Shown here: positions 50,717 through 58,873 of the stretch, piece by piece
Layout: each line of letters opens with the position of its first letter
Numbering within the stretch: the stretch's first letter is position 1
Assembly: GCF_001428255.1 (NCBI RefSeq)
Contig: NZ_LMRW01000002.1
Coordinates: 1 to 64,000 of the forward strand
DNA from: Agromyces sp. Soil535
Lineage (GTDB): Bacteria; Actinomycetota; Actinomycetes; Actinomycetales; Microbacteriaceae
Reading direction: 5' to 3'
DNA length: 64,000 nt
The notes under the pieces: generated by a model
What the model saw: the letters and a program-made list of their open reading frames with translations, nothing else
What the model was told of the DNA's origin: nothing
Database searches by the model: none
Made by a program: the position numbers and the translations under genes

Positions 50717-52504
50717 TCAGGCCGGAGACGGGCGGGCAGGGGCGGCACCTTCCCGCGCGACGAGCCGGCTCAGGTGGTCCAAGTGGGCACCACGCGTCAC
50801 GCGGCCGCCCTCGAGGGTCACCACACGGTCGACGAGGGCCGGATCGACGGGCGCGTGCGAGATGAGCACGACCGTGCGGCCCGACCGGCTCGCGGCATCC
50901 GTGAGGTCTCGGAGGAGCGCGTCGGCGCGCTTCGGATCGACGCTCGCGGTCGGCTCGTCGAGCACCAGCACCGGGAAGCCGGCGAGCATCGCGCGCGCGA
51001 GGGCGATGCGCTGGGCCTGACCGCCGGACACCAGCGCTCCGCGCTCGCCCACCTTCGCCCCGAGCCCGCCACGCTCGCCGACCCACGCTCGCAGGCCCAC
51101 TCGGTCGAGCACCTCGAGCAACTCGTCGTCGGTCGCGGTGTCCCGTGCGAACAACAGGTTCTGGCGCACGTCCTCGTCGAAGAGCCACGGCCGCTGCTCC
51201 ACGAGGCCGACGATGCTCCGCACCGCATGCGGGTCGAGGTCGGATGCCTCGACGCCGCCGAGGCGGTACGAGCCCTCGTAGTCGAGGAACCGCACCAGCA
51301 CGTGGGCGAGCGTGGTCTTTCCTGCGCCGGAGCCGCCGCGCACGAGCAGGCGCTCGCCGGGGGCGACGACGAGGTCGACACCGTCGAGCGCCGCGGGCCG
51401 GCGAACGGATGCCGCGGCCGCAACGCTCTCGTCGCCACTCGATACGTCGGACCAGTGCGCCCGGACCCCGCGCAGCTCGATCGAGGGCGACGGGTCACCG
51501 GTGGGTGGCGTGACCGGCTCGACTGGCGGCACCGGGATGCCGGCCGGCACCTCGGCGGGAACGGCCTGCGCGACCCGCTCGGCGCTGGTCCGCGCGAGGC
51601 GCAGCGCGCTCGTGGCCAGCGGCACGGCCGACGCCACCTCCGCGATCGCGAGGGGCACGAGGCAGAGCACGGCGAACGTCGGACCGTCGATCCGACCGGA
51701 CTCGAGGAGCGGCGCCGAAGCGGCGAGGCTCGCGGCCACGGCGAAACCCCCGACGGCCGACATGACGGCGGATGCCGCACCTGTGGCCGCCGCCCTCGCC
51801 CGGGTCGCGCGGGCGAGGCGATCGCCGATCGCCTCGATCCGGCGTCGCCCCGCTACGGCGGCGTCGAACGCGACGAGCACGTCGAGCGCCTGCACGTGCT
51901 CCACGATCACCGCCTGCAGGTCGCCGCGGAGCGGCGCGAGCGTGCGTTCCGCCCGTACGGCCGCCGCGCGCTGCAGCAGCAGCGTGGCGGCGATGCCGGC
52001 CGCGAGGCAGCCGAGCACCGCCGCGGCCGACGCGGGGGCCAGCAGCGCGATCCCGGCCACCGCGAGCACGAGCACGACGACGGCGCTGACGATCGGCTGC
52101 ACCACGCGCAACGGCACGTGCTGCAGCTCGTCGACATCGCCGACGAAGCGTGCGAGCAGGTCGCCGCGACGACTCGAGGCGAGGCCGTCGGGCGCGAGCG
52201 GAAGCATCCGCTCGAAGACGCCCGAGCGGATCCCGGCGAGCTGCCGGAACGAGGCGTCGTGGCCCGTCAGTCGCTCGAGGTACCGGAACACCGCGCGCCC
52301 CAGCGCGAAGGCGCGCACGCCGACGATGGCGAGCGAGAGATAGAGGACGGGCGGCTGCTCGGCCGCGCGCGCGATGAGCCAGGCAGAGCAGGCGAGCAGC
52401 GCCACGCTCGAGCCGGCAGACGCGATGCCGGCGAGGATCGCCGGCGCCAGGCGCGAGAACCTGGGCACGGCGCTGCGCAGCATGGCACGGGTCGGATCAG
52501 ACAT
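50717..52504 (-). CDS. cydC: CydC-type ABC transporter (cytochrome bd assembly)
   Basis: 595-aa half transporter with a six-helix membrane domain (about 20-300) followed by an ATPase domain: Walker A GGSGAGKT, Q-loop VEQRPWLFDEDVRQNL, signature VSGGQAQRIALARAM, Walker B VLVLDEPTASVD and H-loop ISHAP. CydC with CydD exports or moves thiols/heme needed to assemble cytochrome bd oxidase. ATG 52504 overlaps cydD by 8 nt. It is last gene of cydABDC. The PVPPVEPVTPPTGDP linker between the two parts is unusually Pro-rich. Confidence 0.92.
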   Translation of the reverse strand: MSDPTRAMLRSAVPRFSRLAPAILAGIASAGSSVALLACSAWLIARAAEQPPVLYLSLAIVGVRAFALGRAVFRYLERLTGHDASFRQLAGIRSGVFERMLPLAPDGLASSRRGDLLARFVGDVDELQHVPLRVVQPIVSAVVVLVLAVAGIALLAPASAAAVLGCLAAGIAATLLLQRAAAVRAERTLAPLRGDLQAVIVEHVQALDVLVAFDAAVAGRRRIEAIGDRLARATRARAAATGAASAVMSAVGGFAVAASLAASAPLLESGRIDGPTFAVLCLVPLAIAEVASAVPLATSALRLARTSAERVAQAVPAEVPAGIPVPPVEPVTPPTGDPSPSIELRGVRAHWSDVSSGDESVAAAASVRRPAALDGVDLVVAPGERLLVRGGSGAGKTTLAHVLVRFLDYEGSYRLGGVEASDLDPHAVRSIVGLVEQRPWLFDEDVRQNLLFARDTATDDELLEVLDRVGLRAWVGERGGLGAKVGERGALVSGGQAQRIALARAMLAGFPVLVLDEPTASVDPKRADALLRDLTDAASRSGRTVVLISHAPVDPALVDRVVTLEGGRVTRGAHLDHLSRLVAREGAAPARPSPA

Positions 52505-54149
52505 GGGCACCTGCCAGCGCGATCGAGCGGTCGGCGGCCTCGACGAGGCCGGAGCGGTGCGTCGTGACCAGCACGATGCGGCCGTCGGCAGCGAGCTCGC
52601 GAAGCCGCTCCCCCAGGCGCGTCTCGCGGTGCGCGTCCTGCGCGGACCCCGGCTCGTCGAGGAGCAGCAGGCGGCCGTCCCGCGCAAGCAGCCGGTGGAT
52701 CGCGCGAGCCGTCGCCACGCGCTGCGCCTGTCCGCCCGAGAGGCCACTGCCGGCGGGCCCGAGTCGCCGCTCGGGGTCGAGTTCAACCCCGGCGAGGTCG
52801 AGCGCCCGCGTGAGGAGGTCTGGGTCCGCGTCGTCGTCGCCCAGGCGGACGTTGTCGGCGATGGTGCCCGCGAGGAGCGAGGGCGTCTGGCCCGCCCACG
52901 CGATCGACGACCGCTTCCCCCGCTCGAGTTCGATGCCGTCGAGCGCCACCTCGCCGTCGGCCTCTGCGAACCCGAGGAGTGCCGCGAACAGGCTCGACTT
53001 GCCGGAGCCGCTCTCCCCCGTGATGGCGACGACCTCCCCGGGACGCGCCTCGAGATCGACACCCTCGAGCACCACACGAGCGCCACGGCGAACGCGAAGT
53101 CCCGTGATGACCAGGCCCGAGTCCGTTCGCCTGGTCAGCGCCGGCGTCGCCGCGTCGTCGCGGATGCCGCCTGCGGCGGCGGGCGGGGCGTGTCGGTGCT
53201 CCGCCGCGGCGAGCAGGTCGAACGCGTCGGCCGACGCCGTGACCCCTGCGGACGACGAGTGGAAGGCCGCGCCGACGTTCCGCAGGGGCAGGAACACCTC
53301 CGGGGCCAGGACGAGGACGAACAGGCCCGGCGCGAGGGTGAGGTCGCCTGCAACCAGACGGAGGCCGATCGACACGGCGACGAGTGCCACCGACAGGCTC
53401 GCGGCGAACTCGAGCGTGAACCCCGACAGGAAGGTGATCCGCAGGACACTCATGGTGTGCCGCCGGTAGTCGTCGGTCACCTGCCGGATGCGTCCGACCT
53501 GCCGCTCGGCGCGTCCGAACACCGTGAGCGTGGAGAGCCCGCCGACCACCTCGAGGAAGCCCCGCGAGAGCGTGGCCAGGCTGTCCCACTGACGGCGCTG
53601 CACCGCGGCGGTGGCCATGCCGATGAGCGCCATGAACACGGGGATGAGGGGCAGCACGACCACGAGCACGAGCCCCGAGAGCGGGTCGGCGATCCAGGCT
53701 GCCGCAACGCAGGCGGGGGTCGCGACTACCGTGAGCACGAGCTGCGGGAGGTAACGGCCGAAGTACTCGTCGAGGGCGTCGAGCCCGGGGCCGAGCAGCG
53801 TGGCGATCCGTGCGGTGGGGAACCCCGGCACGCCGCCCGGCTGCCGCTCGAGGGCGGCGAGCAGCTCGCTGCGGAGTTCGGCCTTGACGCGCATCGCGCC
53901 CGCCGAGCCGGCGAGGTCCCAGAGCCAGGCGGCGCCGGCCCGTGCGGATGCCGCGACGACGAGTGTCACGAGGAGCGGCCAGGCCTGCGGCATCCGCATG
54001 CCGTCGATGAGTCCCGCGACGAGCGACGCGAGCGCCCATGCGAATGCGATCGTGGCCGCCGCCTGCGCGATCGCGAGCAGGCCGCCGGCGAGGAGGAACC
54101 AGCGCGCCGCGCGCGAGCGGCGGACGAGTCTCGGATCGAGCGGCTTCAC
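52497..54149 (-). CDS. cydD: CydD-type ABC transporter (cytochrome bd assembly)
   Basis: 550-aa half transporter: membrane domain with helices from residue 18 onward (FLLAGGLLAIAQAAATIAFA) and family segments WDLAGSAGAMRVKAELR and LSRGFLEVVGGLSTLTVFGRAE. The ATPase domain has Walker A GESGSGKS, Q-loop AGQTPSLLAGTIADN, signature LSGGQAQRVATARA, Walker B LLLLDEPGSAQD and H-loop TTHRS. The Walker B tail PGSAQD differs from the common PTAxLD. It acts with CydC. It starts 4 nt after the cydB stop, within the operon. Confidence 0.92.
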   Translation of the reverse strand: MKPLDPRLVRRSRAARWFLLAGGLLAIAQAAATIAFAWALASLVAGLIDGMRMPQAWPLLVTLVVAASARAGAAWLWDLAGSAGAMRVKAELRSELLAALERQPGGVPGFPTARIATLLGPGLDALDEYFGRYLPQLVLTVVATPACVAAAWIADPLSGLVLVVVLPLIPVFMALIGMATAAVQRRQWDSLATLSRGFLEVVGGLSTLTVFGRAERQVGRIRQVTDDYRRHTMSVLRITFLSGFTLEFAASLSVALVAVSIGLRLVAGDLTLAPGLFVLVLAPEVFLPLRNVGAAFHSSSAGVTASADAFDLLAAAEHRHAPPAAAGGIRDDAATPALTRRTDSGLVITGLRVRRGARVVLEGVDLEARPGEVVAITGESGSGKSSLFAALLGFAEADGEVALDGIELERGKRSSIAWAGQTPSLLAGTIADNVRLGDDDADPDLLTRALDLAGVELDPERRLGPAGSGLSGGQAQRVATARAIHRLLARDGRLLLLDEPGSAQDAHRETRLGERLRELAADGRIVLVTTHRSGLVEAADRSIALAGAHV

Positions 54150-54153
54150 GTGA

Positions 54154-55158
54154 TCAGTGCGCGGCGGCCTCGATGGCGGCGCGCGTCACCCTCTTGCGGA
54201 ACACCCAGTACGTCCAGCCCTGGTAGGCCAGCACGAGCGGGAGGAAGACGAGCGCCACCCAGCTCATGACCGTGAGGGTGTACGCCGTGCTGGACGCGTT
54301 CGCCACGGTGAGGCTGTTCGCCGGGTCGTTCGACGCGGGCATGACATCGGGGAACAGCGACGCGAACAGCGCGAGCACCGCGGTCGCGACCGTGATGGCG
54401 AGGAGCGTGAACGCGGTGCCCTCCGCGCCGCGCGCGTTGGCGAGCCACCCGCCGATGAGGGCGAGGGCGGCGACCGCCGCGAGGATCCAGAACCAGAGCG
54501 TGCCGAACGCCAGGCCCGTCCAGACCAGGAAGCCGGCGGCGACCAGGATCGTCGCAAGACCTGACCGCGCCGCGAGTCGACGGGCGCGCTCGCGCAGGTC
54601 GCCCTCGGTCTTCAACGACACGAACACGACCCCGTGCGTGAAGAAGAGGAGGAGCGTGGTGAGGCCGCCGAGGAGCGCGTACGGGTTCAGCAGGTCGAAC
54701 AGCGTGCCCGTGTAATTGTGGTCGGCGTCGAGCGGCACGCCCTGCACGATGTTCGCGAACGCGACGCCCCAGAGGAGCGCCGGCACCGCCGAGCCGACGA
54801 TGATCATGCCGTCGAACCATCGCTTCCACCGGGACTCGGGTCGCTGATGGCGGTACTCGAACGACACGCCGCGGGCGATGAGCGCGAGCAGGATGAGCAG
54901 CAGCGGGAGGTAGAAGCCCGAGAAGAGGGTGGCGTACCACTCGGGGAACGCCGCGAAGAGCGAGGCTCCCGCCACGATCACCCACGTCTCGTTGAGGTCC
55001 CACACCGGGCCGATCGTGTTGATGAGCACGCGACGGTCCGTGTCGTCGCGGCCGAGGAACGGCAGCGACATGCCGACGCCGAAGTCGAAGCCGTCGAGCA
55101 CGAAGTAGCCGACGAAGAGGAACGCGACGATCCAGAACCAGAGCACCGAGAGATCCAT
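54154..55158 (-). CDS. cydB: cytochrome bd ubiquinol/menaquinol oxidase subunit II
   Basis: 334-aa membrane subunit of the high-affinity terminal oxidase. The N-terminus LWFWIVAFLFVGYFVLDGFD is diagnostic, followed by INTIGPVWDLNETWVIVAGA and the C-terminal WTYWVFRKRV. About eight to nine helices. It pairs with CydA to reduce oxygen to water using quinol. ATG 55158 follows GGAGGAAA; the long open frame upstream is antisense-phase shadow of cydA. It is 14 nt downstream of cydA. Confidence 0.95.
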   Translation of the reverse strand: MDLSVLWFWIVAFLFVGYFVLDGFDFGVGMSLPFLGRDDTDRRVLINTIGPVWDLNETWVIVAGASLFAAFPEWYATLFSGFYLPLLLILLALIARGVSFEYRHQRPESRWKRWFDGMIIVGSAVPALLWGVAFANIVQGVPLDADHNYTGTLFDLLNPYALLGGLTTLLLFFTHGVVFVSLKTEGDLRERARRLAARSGLATILVAAGFLVWTGLAFGTLWFWILAAVAALALIGGWLANARGAEGTAFTLLAITVATAVLALFASLFPDVMPASNDPANSLTVANASSTAYTLTVMSWVALVFLPLVLAYQGWTYWVFRKRVTRAAIEAAAH

Positions 55159-55172
55159 TTGTCCGTTTCCTC

Positions 55173-56585
55173 CTAGTACACCGTGGTGGCGGGTTCGACC
55201 CGGCCGGTCTCGGGATGGGGCTCGCCCACCTCGGGTGGGCCCTTCCTGATCGCGCGGATCACGAGCCGCACCTCGACGACCGCGAGGGCGCCGTAGACGA
55301 GCGTGAACGCGATGAGCGAGATCAGCACATCGAGGCCGGTCACGTTCGGCGACACCGCCGACGCCGTCGGCAGGAGGCTGAAGACGATCCACGGCTGGCG
55401 ACCCATCTCGGTGAAGATCCAGCCGACGCTCATCGCTGCGAGCGACAGCGGGAAGCTCCAGATCGCGACCTTCCACACCCATGCCTGCCTCGGCATGCGA
55501 CCCTTGCGGGTGAGCCAGAGGCCGACGACCGCGATGATCACGTGGAGCAGCCCGAGGCCGATCATCCAGCGGAACGCCCAGTACGTGACCCAGATGATCG
55601 GCGTGTAGTCGCCTGGGCCGTAGAGCGCCACGTACTGCGCCTGCAGGTCGTTGATGCCCTCGACGCAGCCGTCGAAGGTATGTGTCGAGAGGAATGACAG
55701 CAGGTAGGGCACCCGGATCGAGAAGAGCTCCGTCGTGCCGTCGGGTGTGCCGAGCGTGAACAGCGAGAACGAGGCATCGGCAGCGCAGACCGTGTCGTAG
55801 GTGGCCTCGGCGGCGGCCATCTTCATCGGTTGCGTGGCGACCATCGCGAGGCTCAACTGATCTCCGAAGACGGTCGTGAGGATGCCGGCGGCCACCATCG
55901 TCCAGAGGCCGAACTTGAGGGCCGGGCGCATGGTGTCGAGGTGCTGGTTGCGCGCCAGGTGCCACGCCGACGCGCTGATGATGAGGCCTGCGGCGACCAT
56001 GAAGCTCGAGGCGATGGTGTGCGGGAATGCGGCGAGGACGACCTGGTTCGTGAGCACAGCCCAGATGTCGACGAGCTCGGCGCGGCCCTTCTCGGCGTTC
56101 ATCTCGTAGCCCACGGGGTTCTGCATGAACGCGTTCGCGGCGAGGATGAAGTACGCCGAGACCACCGAGCCGACCGCGGTCGCCCAGATGGTCGCGAGGT
56201 GGAGGCCGCGGGGCAGCTTGTCCCATCCGAAGATCCAGAGCCCGATGAACGTCGCCTCGAAGAAGAAGGCGAGCAGGCCCTCCATCGCGAGCGGCGCACC
56301 GAAGACATCGCCGACGAAGCGCGAGTACTCAGACCAGTTCATGCCGAACTGGAACTCCTGCACGATGCCGGTGACCACGCCCATCGCGAAGTTGATGAGG
56401 AAGATCGTGCCGAAGAACCTCGTGATGCGGATGTACTCCGTCTTGCCCGTGCGGTACCACGCGGTCTGGAAGACTGCGGCGGTGGTCGCGAGGCCGATCG
56501 TGATCGGGACGAAGAGGAAATGGTAGATGGTCGTGATGCCGAACTGCCATCGGGCGAGAAGCAGCGGGTCGAGCAGTTCGTTCAC
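55173..56585 (-). CDS. cydA: cytochrome bd ubiquinol/menaquinol oxidase subunit I
   Basis: 470-aa heme-bearing subunit. The axial ligands are visible as His22 (b595, TTIYHFLF), His189 (b558, AAFPHTIAS) and Met394 (b558, TEMGRQPW), and the quinol-site motif GRQPW is at 395-399. The Q loop is short, as in Gram-positive enzymes. GTG start at 56585 with AAAGGTG upstream. It is first gene of cydABDC, which supports respiration at low oxygen or under nitric oxide and other stresses. The 87-nt region before it is shared with blaI and holds a palindromic operator. Confidence 0.96.
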   Translation of the reverse strand: MNELLDPLLLARWQFGITTIYHFLFVPITIGLATTAAVFQTAWYRTGKTEYIRITRFFGTIFLINFAMGVVTGIVQEFQFGMNWSEYSRFVGDVFGAPLAMEGLLAFFFEATFIGLWIFGWDKLPRGLHLATIWATAVGSVVSAYFILAANAFMQNPVGYEMNAEKGRAELVDIWAVLTNQVVLAAFPHTIASSFMVAAGLIISASAWHLARNQHLDTMRPALKFGLWTMVAAGILTTVFGDQLSLAMVATQPMKMAAAEATYDTVCAADASFSLFTLGTPDGTTELFSIRVPYLLSFLSTHTFDGCVEGINDLQAQYVALYGPGDYTPIIWVTYWAFRWMIGLGLLHVIIAVVGLWLTRKGRMPRQAWVWKVAIWSFPLSLAAMSVGWIFTEMGRQPWIVFSLLPTASAVSPNVTGLDVLISLIAFTLVYGALAVVEVRLVIRAIRKGPPEVGEPHPETGRVEPATTVY

Positions 56586-56625
56586 GGATGCACCTTTCGT
56601 GCGATGGCGACGTCCCGGATCATTC

Positions 56626-56642
56626 TTCTACAGAGCGTAGAA
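56626..56642. promoter_or_regulatory. palindromic operator between cydA and blaI
   Basis: TTCTAC-N5-GTAGAA, a perfect 6+6 bp inverted repeat in the 87-nt divergent gap. It covers the expected -35 area of the blaI promoter (-10 at 56661) and lies 41 nt before the cydA start. BlaI/MecI proteins bind palindromes with TACA/TGTA-like cores, so autoregulation is likely; an effect on cydA is possible. Confidence 0.55.
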
Positions 56643-56660
56643 CATTCAGGGTCGCGACGG

Positions 56661-56666
56661 TAGTCT
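56661..56666 (+). promoter_or_regulatory. -10 element of blaI (leaderless)
   Basis: TAGTCT, then GGTGCC, then ATG at 56673. The implied -35 overlaps the palindrome at 56626-56642. Confidence 0.6.
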
Positions 56667-56672
56667 GGTGCC

Positions 56673-57044
56673 ATGGCGAGTCTCGGCGAGTTGGAGCGCT
56701 CCGTGATGGAGGTGCTCTGGACGAGCGACGCCGCCCTCACGGCCAACGAGTTGCGCGACGCGCTCGCGCTCCGCGACGCGCCCGGCCGCATCGTTGCCAC
56801 GACCACGGCGCTGACGGTGCTCTCGCGCCTCGAGCGCAAGGGGCTCGTCTCCCGCTCCCGCGACATGCGACCGCACCGCTACCGAGCCCTCCTCAGCCGC
56901 GAGGAGCACACCGCCGAGCTCATGCACGAGGTGCTCGACCGTGCGTCCGACCGCGACGCCGCGCTCGCCCGATTCGTGAGCACCGCGAGCGAGCGCGAAG
57001 CGGCCACGCTCCGGCGCCTGCTCGACGACCTCTCCAGGCGTTGA
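56673..57044 (+). CDS. BlaI/MecI/CopY-family transcriptional repressor
   Basis: 123-aa winged-helix repressor. The N-terminal domain begins LGELERSVMEVLWTSDAALT and includes the recognition part ATTTALTVLSRLERKGLVSR. The C-terminal dimerisation helix (REAATLRRLLDDLSRR) is short. Family members repress beta-lactamase or envelope-stress genes and are inactivated by cleavage after a membrane peptidase such as BlaR1 is activated. The M56 peptidase encoded next, overlapping this stop codon, fits that scheme. No beta-lactamase gene is nearby. Confidence 0.92.
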   Translation: MASLGELERSVMEVLWTSDAALTANELRDALALRDAPGRIVATTTALTVLSRLERKGLVSRSRDMRPHRYRALLSREEHTAELMHEVLDRASDRDAALARFVSTASEREAATLRRLLDDLSRR

Positions 57045-58000
57045 GCCTGCTCGCCGTCTCGGCGGTGCTCGGCGCCCTCGCGTTCGCGCTCGCATGGCCA
57101 GTGCCGGTGGCGCTCTCGCGCGCCTCCTGGCCGGCTCGCGCACCGGCCGCCGCGCTCGCCCTGTGGCAGGCGATCGCGTTGGCGGGCGGCCTGTCGATGA
57201 TCGGATGCCTGCTCGCGTTCGGATCGGCTCCGGCGGGGTCTCTCCCGGCCGCCCTGGGCGCGCTCGCACCCCACGGATTCGCGGGGCCGATCCCGCCCGG
57301 CTTCGGCGTCGCGCAGATTGCGGCGCTCACCCTCGCGGTGGCAGTGGCGCTCCTCCTCACGCTCAACCTCGCGCTCACCGCGGTTCGCGCCGAACGCGAG
57401 CGGCGCCGGCAGCACCAGCTCGTGGACCTGCTCAGCGACCCCATGCCGGGCGAGCCGCGCACCCGCGTGCTCGCCCATCCGGTCCCCCTGGCCTACTGCG
57501 TGCCGGGCATCCGCACCGCCACGGTGCTCACACACGGGCTCATCGAGGCGCTGCAGCCCGACGAGCTCGCGGCCGTCATCACCCACGAGCGCACCCACCT
57601 CGACCAACTGCACCACCTCGTGCGGCTCGCCTTCCGCGCCTGGCACAGCGCCATCCCGTGGTTCCCCATCGCGAACCGCGCCGAGCGCGCCGTCGTCAGC
57701 CTCACCGAGATGCTCGCCGACGACGGCGCCCGCCGGGCGGTCGGCACCGACGCGCTGCGGCGCGCGCTCGAGCGGGTCGGCGACGCCGGCGAGGCGGGGG
57801 CGTATCCCGACGCCGCCGCGGGCGCGAGCCCCGACGCCGCGATGCTCGCCGCACGCCTGCATCGGATCCCTCCGGGCGAGCAGAGCGAGGGTGCTTCGCC
57901 CGAGGGCCGCAGCGCTCGTGCGGCCGTGATCGCGGCATCCTTCGCGCTCGTGGCCGTGCCGGCAGCGGGAATGGCCGTGATCCTCGGAATCCTCCCCTAG
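57041..58000 (+). CDS. M56-family membrane metallopeptidase (BlaR1-like without sensor domain)
   Basis: 319-aa membrane peptidase with helices at about 4-20, 40-60 and 90-115. The zinc site HERTH (182-186) lies in ELAAVITHERTHLDQLHHL with a downstream EMLADDGARR segment, and a last helix is near the C-terminus (AAVIAASFALVAVPAAGMAV). Unlike BlaR1 there is no penicillin-binding sensor domain. The TTG start overlaps the blaI TGA by 3 nt (TTGA), forcing translational coupling. It is expected to cleave or cause cleavage of the BlaI-type repressor. Confidence 0.88.
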   Translation: MSLLAVSAVLGALAFALAWPVPVALSRASWPARAPAAALALWQAIALAGGLSMIGCLLAFGSAPAGSLPAALGALAPHGFAGPIPPGFGVAQIAALTLAVAVALLLTLNLALTAVRAERERRRQHQLVDLLSDPMPGEPRTRVLAHPVPLAYCVPGIRTATVLTHGLIEALQPDELAAVITHERTHLDQLHHLVRLAFRAWHSAIPWFPIANRAERAVVSLTEMLADDGARRAVGTDALRRALERVGDAGEAGAYPDAAAGASPDAAMLAARLHRIPPGEQSEGASPEGRSARAAVIAASFALVAVPAAGMAVILGILP

Positions 58001-58027
58001 AGTGACGCGGCGGCGCCGGGCCGTCGA

Positions 58028-58033
58028 TACGCT
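58028..58033 (+). promoter_or_regulatory. -10 element of dedA-like gene (leaderless)
   Basis: TACGCT, then CGAACC, then GTG at 58040. Confidence 0.55.
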
Positions 58034-58039
58034 CGAACC

Positions 58040-58813
58040 GTGAACGAGCTCCTCGACTGGATCCTCGACACGGTGCAGTCCGTGGATCCGGTCGCGCGTA
58101 CGCTGCTCGCCGGTCTCGGCATCATGCTCGAGACCTCAGTGCTGGTCGGCCTCGTCGTTCCGGGCGACACGATCGTGCTCGTCGCCTCGACCGCGGTGGA
58201 CGGTGTCGGCCAGTACCTCGGGCTCACCTTCGCGGTGATCGCAGGCGCCCTCGCGGGCGAGAGCATCGGGTTCGCGCTGGGCCGGTGGTTCGGCCCGCAC
58301 ATCCATCGCTCTCGGCTCGGCCGGAGGATCGGCGAGGAGAACTGGGCGAAGGCCCAACGCTACCTCGACCGGCGCGGCGGCCCCGCCGTCTTCATCTCGC
58401 GGTTCCTCCCCGTGCTGCACTCCCTCATCCCGCTCACGGTGGGTATGAGCACCATGCGGTACCGGAGGTTCATGGCGTGGACGGTGCCCGCCTGCGCGAT
58501 CTGGGCCTTCACGTACGTGACCGCGGGGTGGCTGGCGGCCGGGAGCTACCGCGAGCTGAGTCGCGAACTGCACTGGGCGGGGTACCTGTTCGTCGCGGTC
58601 ATCGCCCTGTTCCTGCTCGTGGTGTGGGGCGCGAAGAAGCTGATCGTGCGCGCGGAGGCCAAGCACATGGCCGCAGCGGCGGCCCCCGACCCGGCGTCGG
58701 AGGAGGCCGATCTGCTCGACGCCGTCGGCTCCGTGCCGATCGGCATGGACTTCGACGAAGAGGGGCCGGATGCCGAAGCATCCGACCCCCCCGACCGCGA
58801 CCGGAACCGCTAG
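58040..58813 (+). CDS. DedA family membrane protein
   Basis: 257-aa protein of the DedA/SNARE-associated family, thought to act as lipid flippases/scramblases for undecaprenyl phosphate or phospholipids and to affect drug tolerance. Characteristic parts are VGLVVPGDTIVLVASTAV, GESIGFALGRWFG, FISRFLPVLHSLIPLTVGMSTM and a helix near 165-180. The C-terminal cytoplasmic tail is acidic, and its end (DRDRNR then stop) is encoded in a 17-nt repeat that also ends the convergent transporter gene. GTG 58040 follows a TACGCT -10 by 6 nt. Confidence 0.9.
   Translation: MNELLDWILDTVQSVDPVARTLLAGLGIMLETSVLVGLVVPGDTIVLVASTAVDGVGQYLGLTFAVIAGALAGESIGFALGRWFGPHIHRSRLGRRIGEENWAKAQRYLDRRGGPAVFISRFLPVLHSLIPLTVGMSTMRYRRFMAWTVPACAIWAFTYVTAGWLAAGSYRELSRELHWAGYLFVAVIALFLLVVWGAKKLIVRAEAKHMAAAAAPDPASEEADLLDAVGSVPIGMDFDEEGPDAEASDPPDRDRNR
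58762..58789 (-). terminator. terminator of osmoprotectant operon, inside dedA 3' end
   Basis: On the minus strand GGGGTCGGATGC-TTCG-GCATCCGGCCCC: a 12-bp stem with one G-T pair and a stabilising TTCG loop, 80 nt past the binding-protein stop. On the plus strand the same bases encode the end of the DedA-type protein. Both arms contain the CGGATGC motif. Confidence 0.6.
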
Positions 58814-58873
58814 TTTCCGACAGAATCGCGAGACCCGACCGGAACCGCTGCGACCAGCGACCGGAACCGCTAG
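58797..58873. repeat. short direct repeats spanning two convergent stop codons
   Basis: GCGACCGGAACCGCTAG occurs at 58797-58813 and again, identical, at 58857-58873 (60-nt period). A 14-nt core CGACCGGAACCGCT lies at 58836-58849. The first copy holds the dedA TAG; the last holds, on the other strand, the TAG of the binding-protein gene. Confidence 0.85.

Noticed and set aside
47429-52567. Very long plus-strand open frame (about 1,700 codons)
   Set aside because: It runs antisense to pabB, the LVIVD protein gene and cydC, all with clear family motifs. The translation is Arg/Glu/His-rich low-complexity typical of a high-GC shadow frame.
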